NCBI GenBank assembly: GCA_021323655.1
Contig: JAJPKO010000042.1
Span: 59,546 to 123,545, forward strand
Source: Acidobacteriaceae bacterium
Lineage (GTDB): Bacteria; Acidobacteriota; Terriglobia; Terriglobales; Acidobacteriaceae
Direction: 5' to 3'
Length of the DNA stretch: 64,000 nucleotides
A program made the position numbers and the translations under genes. The notes under the pieces were generated by a model. The model ran no database searches. It was not told the DNA's origin and worked only from the letters and a program-made list of their open reading frames with translations. Positions 56,764 to 64,000 of this stretch are shown here, piece after piece (positions within the stretch are counted from its first letter, which is position 1; each line of letters opens with the position of its first letter).

Positions 56764-59646
56764 ATGGTGCGCAAGTGGATTGCTGCCCTTTTGTTCTCCG
56801 CTACATTGTTCGTGACCCGGCTTTCAGCGCAGACTGGGACTGGAACAATTTCTGGCACTGTTCAGGACTCTGCGGGAGCGGTTTTTGTCAGCGCGAAGAT
56901 CGAGATTCAGCCTGTTGGGAGACAAACGACCACAGATGATCAAGGTCTGTTTCGCATTTCCAATCTTCCAGCGGGGCAATATACAGTCAAAGCATCGTAT
57001 GTAGGATTTCAACCCTATGAGGTGAGCGTTAGCGTAGCTGCCGGACAAACAACAAACGTCAGTGTGAAACTTCAGGTTGCTTCTGAAGCTGATACGGTCA
57101 TGGTCACCGCGCCGCGCCTTCAGGGTGATGCGGAGGCAGTGAACGTTGAGCGTATGTCGGCTGAAATTGTGCAGGTGGAACCAGCAGGTGTCATCACAAG
57201 CCTGCCAAATAACAACATTGCCGATGCGGTTGGCCGCTTGCCCAGCGTTTCTCTCGAACGCGATGAGGGCGAAGGCAAGTATGTGCAGATTCGCGGAACT
57301 GAACCGAGGCTGAGCAATGTAACCATTAATGGAATCAATGTTCCTGCTCCCGAAGTGACAGTCCGAAATATCAAGCTGGATGCGGTGCCGTCTGATGTTG
57401 TGGAACGTATCGAGGTCTACAAAACGCTGGCTGCAGATCAGGATGCGGATGCGATTGGTGGCACTGTGAATCTTGTAACAAAAACGGCGCAGGACAAATC
57501 AACCTATGCGTTGAGTGGTACGGCTGGCTACAATCCGCTACAAACCGGGTATTGGCGCGGTGGTTTCGATGGCACGTTTGGCCAGCGGTTTGGAACGAAC
57601 AAGAACTTCGGCTTCCTTCTTGGTGGAACATGGGACCGCACCAATCGCGGCATCGATGATCTTGAACCGAGCCAGACCACGGGAACTGTGAATGGGCAAA
57701 ACATCGCGTACATCAACAGCGAGGACCTGCGCTCTTATACCTACTACCGCACACGGTATGGGTTCGATCTCGGCGTAGATGACCGTATTACGCCTACGGT
57801 GACTGCTTATCTGAAAGGCCTGTTTGCCGATTTCCATGACTTTGGCGAAGCGTGGGTGTACACGCCGAATGCCGGCGCGCTGACGGGCATCAATGGGAAC
57901 CAACTCAATTTTGACAATACCGGGAACTGGCAATACCGTCACTACATTCGGCGGCCTGATCAGCAGGTGTTCAGCTTTCTGGCTGGCGCGCGCCACGACC
58001 TGAAGTCCGACACGATCATCTACGAATTTGCTGCTTCGCGCGGGCACAATATTGGCGGACAGTCCTTTCCAACTACCTATTTCAACGGACCAACCGGAGT
58101 GACCTTTACTCAGGACAACAGCGACCCATACAGGCCAAGGCTATTTGCGACGGACGGGATAAACGGCTTTGACGCTACACAGTATGGCGTGAGCGAAACG
58201 GACTTCTACACCTATCACGCAACACAGCTCAATTATGAAGGTGATGCGTCATTGGCCCACAATTATACGGTGAATGGGCATCCAAGCACCTTCTCGATTG
58301 GTACGCGGATTCGGAATTCTTATTCCACACAACGAAAAACCAACAACAGATACACGCCCAACGGAGCCAGCCCTTTTCTGTTGTCGGATGTGGTGGGTGG
58401 TTATACCAATCCCACGTACTACAACAAAACATTCGCCATACAGGGACGGGCTTATGGGCCGGCTTCGTCTTACAGAAAAATGCTGAACGCATTTCAGACA
58501 AATTCCAGTGCCTTTACGCTGGACACGGTGAATGCAACGACTGCCGAAGCCGAAGCATTTTTCAACGCAGATGAAAACATCTCAGCAGGTTACATCCAGG
58601 ACGTGATTTACTTCGGAAAATTCCGCCTCCAGGGCGGCCTGCGCTTTGATAATGGAAGCACGCATTTCCTGGCGAACAATGTGACGGCGAACCAGGATTC
58701 GCAAGGCAATCCGATCCAGCCGACGGTCACGCCCGTCAGGCAGGATGCGAGCTACTTTAATGTTCTGCCCAGTGTGGCGCTTCAATATCAATTTCAGCTC
58801 AACAGCAACCTGCGCGTCGTGTATGGCCGAGGTGTTGCGAGGCCTAATATCGGAGACCTTGTTCCGGCCACGGTAGTGGATCCAAACAGCACTCCGTATC
58901 CGACGATTTCTACTGGTAATCCAAGCCTGAAACCCACGAAGGGGAACAGCCTTGATGTGCTGGTGGAGCACTTTTTCCAGCCGCTGGGCATCCTTCAGGC
59001 TGGATATTTTTACAAGCAGCTCTCGGACCCGATTTATCCGGTGGCGACATTGATTCCTGATTACAACAATACGGGCAAGACATACCAGGAAACACAGTCT
59101 ATCAATGGGCCGAACGCCAGCATTCAGGGCTTTGAGGCAGAGTGGGAACAGCGGTTTTCGTTTTTGCCGGGGGGCCTGCGGGGCTTTGGCGTAAATGCAA
59201 ACTACAGTTACACGACTTCACGCGTTACCTTTCCGGCCAACTTCGACAGCGGCCGGACGGACCATCCGAACCTGGACCGCATGGCCCCGAACAATTACAA
59301 CTTCAACCTGACGTATGATCTGGGCCGCTTTTCCTCGAGGTTTGCCATCAGTCACAATGATGCGAATATTGCGGCATATCAATGGACAGCCTCGACGGGG
59401 CCAGCCAATGACCCCATTCTTGGGCTGAAGGGGCCGACGGGCGACAACTACTTCTATGCGCACACGCAGTTTGATGTGCAGGGCAGTTACCGTCTGTATA
59501 AGAACCTGCAGGTGACTGCTTCCGGACTGAACCTGAGCAATGAAGTATTTGGGTTCTATAACGGAAGCGGAATTTATCCTGTTCAGCGCGAATATTACCG
59601 GCCCACGGTGTCATTCGGGCTGCGCTGGAAGGTGTCCGGGGAGTGA
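56764..59646 (+). CDS. TonB-dependent receptor with N-terminal carboxypeptidase-regulatory-like domain
   Basis: The protein has 960 residues from ATG at 56764 (AGGAGG five bases upstream). A signal peptide (MVRKWIAALLFSATLFV) is followed by a CarboxypepD_reg-like domain (GTISGTVQDSAGAVFVSAKI), then a plug domain (VGRLPSVSLERDEGEGKYVQ, then IRGTEPRLSNVTINGINVP). The plug style and D-V-V-E-R-I-E-V-Y-K-T-L motif match the TIGR01782-type receptors. A barrel of about 700 residues follows and ends in an aromatic strand (RPTVSFGLRWKVSG). It imports a nutrient such as an oligosaccharide across the outer membrane with TonB. The substrate is unknown. Confidence 0.92.
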   Translation: MVRKWIAALLFSATLFVTRLSAQTGTGTISGTVQDSAGAVFVSAKIEIQPVGRQTTTDDQGLFRISNLPAGQYTVKASYVGFQPYEVSVSVAAGQTTNVSVKLQVASEADTVMVTAPRLQGDAEAVNVERMSAEIVQVEPAGVITSLPNNNIADAVGRLPSVSLERDEGEGKYVQIRGTEPRLSNVTINGINVPAPEVTVRNIKLDAVPSDVVERIEVYKTLAADQDADAIGGTVNLVTKTAQDKSTYALSGTAGYNPLQTGYWRGGFDGTFGQRFGTNKNFGFLLGGTWDRTNRGIDDLEPSQTTGTVNGQNIAYINSEDLRSYTYYRTRYGFDLGVDDRITPTVTAYLKGLFADFHDFGEAWVYTPNAGALTGINGNQLNFDNTGNWQYRHYIRRPDQQVFSFLAGARHDLKSDTIIYEFAASRGHNIGGQSFPTTYFNGPTGVTFTQDNSDPYRPRLFATDGINGFDATQYGVSETDFYTYHATQLNYEGDASLAHNYTVNGHPSTFSIGTRIRNSYSTQRKTNNRYTPNGASPFLLSDVVGGYTNPTYYNKTFAIQGRAYGPASSYRKMLNAFQTNSSAFTLDTVNATTAEAEAFFNADENISAGYIQDVIYFGKFRLQGGLRFDNGSTHFLANNVTANQDSQGNPIQPTVTPVRQDASYFNVLPSVALQYQFQLNSNLRVVYGRGVARPNIGDLVPATVVDPNSTPYPTISTGNPSLKPTKGNSLDVLVEHFFQPLGILQAGYFYKQLSDPIYPVATLIPDYNNTGKTYQETQSINGPNASIQGFEAEWEQRFSFLPGGLRGFGVNANYSYTTSRVTFPANFDSGRTDHPNLDRMAPNNYNFNLTYDLGRFSSRFAISHNDANIAAYQWTASTGPANDPILGLKGPTGDNYFYAHTQFDVQGSYRLYKNLQVTASGLNLSNEVFGFYNGSGIYPVQREYYRPTVSFGLRWKVSGE

Positions 59647-59661
59647 CTTTGTTCCGGCGAA

Positions 59662-59688
59662 GGGAAAGCCTGACTCAGAGGCTTTCCC
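59662..59688 (+). terminator. Hairpin after the TonB receptor
   Basis: GGGAAAGCCT / AGGCTTTCCC perfect ten-base arms with a seven-base loop, 15 nt after the stop. No T-run follows on the plus strand, so termination may be weak. Confidence 0.55.
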
Positions 59689-59925
59689 TCGGATTACCCC
59701 CTACTTTGCTTATAAAGTATTCATAAATTGAGGGTTACTGACAGTTGAGAGCTTCTGCAAGCGGCTGTGGCCTGCGTAAGCTGTGAGGCACGCCGATGGT
59801 TGTGCGCATTGAATTATCAGGCACAGGCACGGGAGTACTCGCGCCTGCGCACTGACGATGCGCTGCGTAACGCAAGTGGGACAGTAGACCTTGATCTTTG
59901 CTCAGTGAAATCAAGGCCCTGCTAT
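59689..59925. other. Gap between the two receptor genes
   Basis: About 240 nt between convergent genes. It holds one weak inverted repeat (CCTTGAT 59889-59895 / ATCAAGG 59910-59916), which may end the second receptor's transcript. I saw no gene in it. Confidence 0.35.
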
Positions 59926-62900
59926 TTAGAACTCAAAGCGAGCGTAAAACTGCGCCAGCCTCGGATTGGTAAGCGTGCTCGTTGCATTGCCAAAGCTGCT
60001 GGGATTATCAATCCTCGCAGAAACCGAATGCGCATCAAAACGCACGCTGTTGGTTACGTTGAAAACCTCCATGCCCGCTTTGAGGCTCATGCGTTCGTTG
60101 ATCGGAAAGGTCTTGCCCAGGCCTGCGTCCTGCTCAAAATATCCATCGCCGCGCAGCGGGTTGCGCGTGCCGGATTCACCTGGCAAAGCGAAATCAAATG
60201 CCTCAAGAACAGCAGCAGGATCCGCAAATTGCTGCTGTAACTTGCCGCGCCCGTGCGGAATCTTTCCAACCTGCGTGGCAAATCCCTGAATGTCATAATT
60301 TGTCGGAAAATTATTCCCGTTGTTCACACCAAAGGGCAGCCCGCTCGTCCATCGAATGATGCCCGTCGTCTGCCACCCTCCAATGATCTCGTCTGCCAGG
60401 CGTCCAATCGAGGAAGCGAAGCGCTTGCCGCGGCCCAAAGGCAGGTCCCAGATGTAGTTGGCATTGATCTGGTGACGCAGGTCAAAATCCGATGGCCCAT
60501 ACAGCTGGTTCGGCTCCCACGTGTTGATGATCTGCGCATAGTTAATGGAACCGGACGACCCTGACCTTTCTGCCTGCGACGTGATATCGAGCGATTTGGA
60601 ATAGGTGTAGTTGAAGTCCGCCTGAAAACCCAGCCCGAGCCTCTGCCGGTACACCACCTGCAACGCGTTGTAATTGGATGACCCAATCGAACGCCACGCA
60701 TACAGCGCTGAGAACTGGTCGTGATAAAAGCGGTTCGACGGATAGGCCTGGTTCGGATTGATGCCCGCCTGTGTCGCGTCGTCCGACATGTCCAGCGCAT
60801 ACAGAGCGTTGGCTTCGTTGTATAAATTCTGCTGGTATAGCTGATAAATGTTTTGCGTGGCCGTAAAGCCAGGTCCAAAGCCAATGTCCTGCCCATCGAG
60901 CGCGCCAAAAAGTGTTTCCCAGTACGCAATTGGCTGCACGGACGAAACAGGTACGCCATTTCCGTTGTTGGCGCGCGCCATCAGAGACATCTGTCGCGCT
61001 GCGGCAAAGTAGCTCGTTCCCGCAGCCGCAAGATTCGTAGGCATGGCCACATCTTCCTGCTCCATCAGGCGATGACCCAGGCGCCCCACATATGTAATCT
61101 CCAGCGATGCACCATTGCCAATCTGCCGCGCAATCGAGAAATCAATCGCATGCGCATAGGGAGTCTTCACCGCAGCATCTTCTGACCAGTAGATTGCCCC
61201 GCTCGTCGGCCCGCTTCTCACCGGAATCGCAGGAAAGCCCACAGCAGGCGCAGGCGGCAGCAGGCTTTGTGGCACGTTGTTGATCCCGGTGAAGCGCGGC
61301 GCGGTGCCAACCTTCAGGACTCCTGCACTCGTCTGCAGGCTCGTAGACAGTCCGAACGAACCTTCCGTATCAAACTCGTTCACAAGCGCTGCTCCAAAGT
61401 GGTCGAAGACCAGCGAATAGCCCCCGCGAATGCTGCTCTGGCCATTGCCAAAAAGCATCTTGAAAAACCCAGACTCCGGAGCAGGCGAATAAGCAAAAGC
61501 AATTCTGGGCCCCAGGTCGAATTTGTCTGGCGTCCAGTAGTCCGGCTTCCCGTTATAGCGGCCATTAATAGGAAAACCCAGCTCTCCGGCACGGCTTGCA
61601 GACTGACCCGACGCTGCAAGCTGCCCGCGCTGGTTCACAAACTGCGTCAGTGAAAACGGTCCCGAGGCGCACGCATCGCCAACAATCTGACAAATGCCCA
61701 CCTGTGTTCCGCTCGTCTCCGCCGGCACCTGCAGGTAGGAGTAGCGCAGCCCGTATGTGATGCTCAGGTTCTTGAGCGCCTTCCACGTGTCCTGCGCATA
61801 AAACTCATACTCGTTCCAGCGATAGTCGCGCGAAACAGGCGACCCGACCGGAAGCGTCGTTCCATTCTTCGTGTTGTTGTAAGTGATGTTCCCAACATTG
61901 ATCACTCCCACAACGCCCATCAGGCTCGAGTTGTAGTCTGACCGGTAATGTCCGGGCACATCAGGATATCCATACACCGGCGGATCGAAGGGCCCGCCAC
62001 TGCCCGCAATCGTTCCGGGGTTGAGATATTGATAGGTCCCCGAAGCATTCGCATACGAGAGCGCATTGCTTGAGCTGCGATTATCAATAAAACGCAGGTT
62101 GGTCCCGAAGGCGAAGTTATGGTTATGCTTTGTCCATGAAAAGTTATCAGCAAAGTTATAGACCGGCGTGATCGTGAAGTTAGAAGAGGTGTGGGCATTC
62201 AGCGATGTAAATCCCTGCAAGTCCACATACGGGCCTGAAAGCCGTCCCGCATTGCTCAGCCCTTGGCGCGTAAGTCCCACCACCAGGTTATTAATAATGT
62301 CGCTGTTGAAGACCAGCGTATATCCTGCCGCAAAGCCCTTGCTGTTTGTCAGCAGCGTATTGCTTCCCGGCTGTCCGGGAAACTGCGGGCCGCCCGGCTC
62401 GCGATCGTTCTGCAGATTGCCGCGCCAGAAAAGCAGATGCTTCCCTTTGCCGGTCACGTCCCAATCCAGCCGTGCCGCATACGTGTTATAGCTGCGGTTC
62501 ACCGTGTAGGCAAAGCTATAGCCTTCTGTATTCATGCCATCGCCTTGTGATGGATTGTTTGGCATGGGATAGCTGTTCATCAGAGAGAGGACCGCCGTAT
62601 TCACTCCAATCCCCTGAGGGTCCATCTTCTTCAGATCAGCAGGCGTAAGCGTCACCAGATTACTGGAAGGGCAAGGCGCTACATTCACCGAACAATACAT
62701 CAGATTTCCAGCCCGGTAGCTTGCCGTCGGCACCGTGTTGCCATTGGAATTGAAACCCTGCGTATCGCGGCGGCCTTCATAGCTCAAAAAGAAAAACGCA
62801 TTGTCCTTCTTGATAGGACCACCCACGGCCGCGCCAAAAACATTGCGAATCAGCTTCAGTGGCACATTCGGCAGGCCCTCAACCGCCTGCGTCTGCTTAT

Positions 62901-63741
62901 TAAAAAAATCATTCGCATGAAAAAGATTGTTGCGGTTGTATTCGTAAATGGCTCCGCGCAGAGAGTTGGTGCCACTCTTTGTCACCAGCGCCACCTGAGC
63001 TCCGGAAGAGCGCCCTTCTGCGGCATTTGGATTGCTCGTGGTCACGCGAAACTCTGCGACTGCATCCTGCGACACGCGCAGCACACTCGTGAAAGCGTAG
63101 CCTTTGTTGATGTCGTTGACGTCTACTCCGTCCAGCGTGATGTTCGATTGATCACTTCTGCCGCCATTGACTGCTCCACTGCGCGCATCGCCACCGTTGT
63201 TTCCATTCGACTGCGTTCCCGTGTTTTCGTCCGTGCGCCCCAGATACGTGACCCCAGGCTGAAGACTCAGCAGGTCAGGAACATTTCTCGCCTCGCTCGG
63301 CAGGTTTTCAATCTGATGGCTTGAAAACGCATTCCCCAGTGTCGCATCCGTTGTGTTCAGCACTGGCTGCACCTGAGAGACCACCGTCACCTGCTGCGTC
63401 ACAGATGCAACCGGCAGTTCCACATTCACCGTCGCTGGCTGGCTCACCAGCAACTCAACGCCTGTCTTCTCTACGGTGCCAAATCCGCTGGCTGTGACCG
63501 TGAGCGTGTACCGCCCCGGCGTGAGCTGCGAAAACTGATACTCGCCGCTGCTGTTGGCGGTGCTCGTCCGCACAGTGCCAGTGGCGGGCATGGTGAGCTT
63601 TACCGCTGCTCCGGGAATGATTGCGCCGCTCGAATCCGTCACATGACCGCCCAGAGAAGTGGTCGCCTGTCCCCATATAAATGGGGCAGAGCACAGAATG
63701 GAGCAGCAGGCAAACAGACGCAGAAGGAAAGTTTTATTCAT
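59926..63741 (-). CDS. Oar-like TonB-dependent outer-membrane protein
   Basis: The protein has 1271 residues from ATG at 63741 (GGATGG upstream; ATG at 63753 is an alternative). A signal peptide (MNKTFLLRLFACCSILCSAP) leads into a carboxypeptidase-regulatory-like domain (LGGHVTDSSGAIIPGAAVKL, then GEYQFSQLTPGRYTLTVTAS). The plug-like part has LPSEARNVPDLLSLQPGV and GRSDQSNITLDGVDVNDINK. The C-terminal ~900 residues are a beta-barrel ending in an aromatic strand (NPRLAQFYARFEF). Such Oar proteins are abundant in Acidobacteriota; they may transport or process surface peptides or glycans. Substrate unknown. No adjacent operon partner is visible. Confidence 0.9.
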   Translation of the reverse strand: MNKTFLLRLFACCSILCSAPFIWGQATTSLGGHVTDSSGAIIPGAAVKLTMPATGTVRTSTANSSGEYQFSQLTPGRYTLTVTASGFGTVEKTGVELLVSQPATVNVELPVASVTQQVTVVSQVQPVLNTTDATLGNAFSSHQIENLPSEARNVPDLLSLQPGVTYLGRTDENTGTQSNGNNGGDARSGAVNGGRSDQSNITLDGVDVNDINKGYAFTSVLRVSQDAVAEFRVTTSNPNAAEGRSSGAQVALVTKSGTNSLRGAIYEYNRNNLFHANDFFNKQTQAVEGLPNVPLKLIRNVFGAAVGGPIKKDNAFFFLSYEGRRDTQGFNSNGNTVPTASYRAGNLMYCSVNVAPCPSSNLVTLTPADLKKMDPQGIGVNTAVLSLMNSYPMPNNPSQGDGMNTEGYSFAYTVNRSYNTYAARLDWDVTGKGKHLLFWRGNLQNDREPGGPQFPGQPGSNTLLTNSKGFAAGYTLVFNSDIINNLVVGLTRQGLSNAGRLSGPYVDLQGFTSLNAHTSSNFTITPVYNFADNFSWTKHNHNFAFGTNLRFIDNRSSSNALSYANASGTYQYLNPGTIAGSGGPFDPPVYGYPDVPGHYRSDYNSSLMGVVGVINVGNITYNNTKNGTTLPVGSPVSRDYRWNEYEFYAQDTWKALKNLSITYGLRYSYLQVPAETSGTQVGICQIVGDACASGPFSLTQFVNQRGQLAASGQSASRAGELGFPINGRYNGKPDYWTPDKFDLGPRIAFAYSPAPESGFFKMLFGNGQSSIRGGYSLVFDHFGAALVNEFDTEGSFGLSTSLQTSAGVLKVGTAPRFTGINNVPQSLLPPAPAVGFPAIPVRSGPTSGAIYWSEDAAVKTPYAHAIDFSIARQIGNGASLEITYVGRLGHRLMEQEDVAMPTNLAAAGTSYFAAARQMSLMARANNGNGVPVSSVQPIAYWETLFGALDGQDIGFGPGFTATQNIYQLYQQNLYNEANALYALDMSDDATQAGINPNQAYPSNRFYHDQFSALYAWRSIGSSNYNALQVVYRQRLGLGFQADFNYTYSKSLDITSQAERSGSSGSINYAQIINTWEPNQLYGPSDFDLRHQINANYIWDLPLGRGKRFASSIGRLADEIIGGWQTTGIIRWTSGLPFGVNNGNNFPTNYDIQGFATQVGKIPHGRGKLQQQFADPAAVLEAFDFALPGESGTRNPLRGDGYFEQDAGLGKTFPINERMSLKAGMEVFNVTNSVRFDAHSVSARIDNPSSFGNATSTLTNPRLAQFYARFEF

Positions 63742-63899
63742 GTGGCCATCCAAAAAATGTGTAAGTAAAAGCGCAGTGATCGTAATCAGGAGTCGCTTCC
63801 ATAAACATATAACGCAACCGCTTGTCGCAGTCAGGTTATTTGTTCAAGAATTGATGAATTGTGAAGAAAAATCTCTACCATCGCTGCTTCCCCGTGTTC

Positions 63900-63946
63900 G
63901 TAGCAAGTGAAATGTCCGGTTTTTGGTAGCAGATGAAATGTCCGGT
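63900..63946 (+). repeat. Direct repeats at the edge of a likely mobile element
   Basis: Two 21-bp copies, GTAGCAAGTGAAATGTCCGG-T (63900-63920) and GTAGCAGATGAAATGTCCGG-T (63926-63946), differ at two positions. GAAATGTCCG-type repeats occur at the ends of some insertion sequences with multiple terminal repeats. Confidence 0.5.
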
Positions 63947-64000
63947 ATGGTTTATAAGGCCGCCGTCGTGGAAGTTGTTGGAAAGTGGGAATCCCGCGCG
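63938..64000 (+). CDS. Start of a reading frame cut by the right edge, possibly transposase
   Basis: ATG at 63938 opens 21 codons (MSGMVYKAAVVEVVGKWESR and A) to the window end. It begins inside the second direct repeat, as transposase genes near insertion-sequence ends often do. Too short to identify. Confidence 0.25.
   Translation, partial: MSGMVYKAAVVEVVGKWESRA

Noticed and set aside
1..64000. CRISPR array, prophage, or large defence island
   Set aside because: No regularly spaced direct repeats, integrases, capsid or restriction genes were found in the window.

Overview
The window most likely comes from a diderm soil bacterium of the Acidobacteriota, probably class Terriglobia. The evidence is: moderately high GC; two very large TonB-dependent receptors with N-terminal carboxypeptidase-regulatory-like domains (one Oar-like, about 1270 residues); a secreted Ig-like repeat protein of the kind common in that phylum; P- and L-ring flagellar genes, which imply an outer membrane; and short intergenic repeats of a type I associate with these genomes. 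No rRNA or species-diagnostic gene is present, so the assignment is inference.

Layout. 1-10.6 kb is an exopolysaccharide locus of Wzx/Wzy type: a nucleotidyltransferase/P-loop kinase fusion cut by the left edge, two GT4 glycosyltransferases, a Wzx flippase, a Wzy polymerase/ligase, a Wza-like exporter, a Wzc-like co-polymerase with fused tyrosine kinase, and a WecG/TagA transferase behind a good sigma-54 promoter. 10.7-26.1 kb is mostly housekeeping: aroA, an AraC regulator, a CT398-like zinc-ribbon protein, a P-loop ATPase, an Ig-like lipoprotein-like protein, secG, tRNA-Leu(GAG), an acyl-CoA carboxylase beta subunit, recA, a PfkB kinase, a FecR-like protein, trpG/pabA, a GNAT, ETF-ubiquinone oxidoreductase and a catalytically dead rhomboid.

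26.4-45.0 kb is one long minus-strand flagellar/chemotaxis region. In transcription order it reads fliN-fliO-fliP-fliQ-fliR-flhB-flhA-fliA-fliM, an IS110-family insertion, a second long fliN, a zinc-finger/MshEN-like gene, cheY, cheX, flgF-flgG-flgA-flgH-flgI-flgJ, then flgM-flgN-like-flgK-flgL. Stop/start overlaps (ATGA or TGATG) link many genes. Sigma-54-like sites precede fliN and flgF, and sigma-28 (FliA) sites precede flgM and cheY. This fits a hierarchy in which RpoN drives basal-body and export genes and FliA drives flgM, hook-associated and chemotaxis genes. Flagellin, motAB, fliE-fliI and flhF/flhG are not in the window.

45-64 kb returns to single genes: pyrE, treY, an ECF sigma factor with its zinc-finger anti-sigma factor, a lytic transglycosylase, phoU, hppD, pncA, and the two TonB-dependent receptors. 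The right end carries 21-bp direct repeats that look like the start of another mobile element.

Five small intergenic regions hold decayed genes: a 5'-nucleotidase, a ParE-like toxin, a DinB protein, a histidine kinase and probably a malic enzyme. I found no CRISPR array, phage or large novel defence island. The most unusual items are the zinc-finger/MshEN protein inside the motility operon, the rhomboid with all four active-site residues replaced, the nested inverted repeats upstream of the TonB receptor, and the shared sigma-54 signals of the capsule and flagellar loci.
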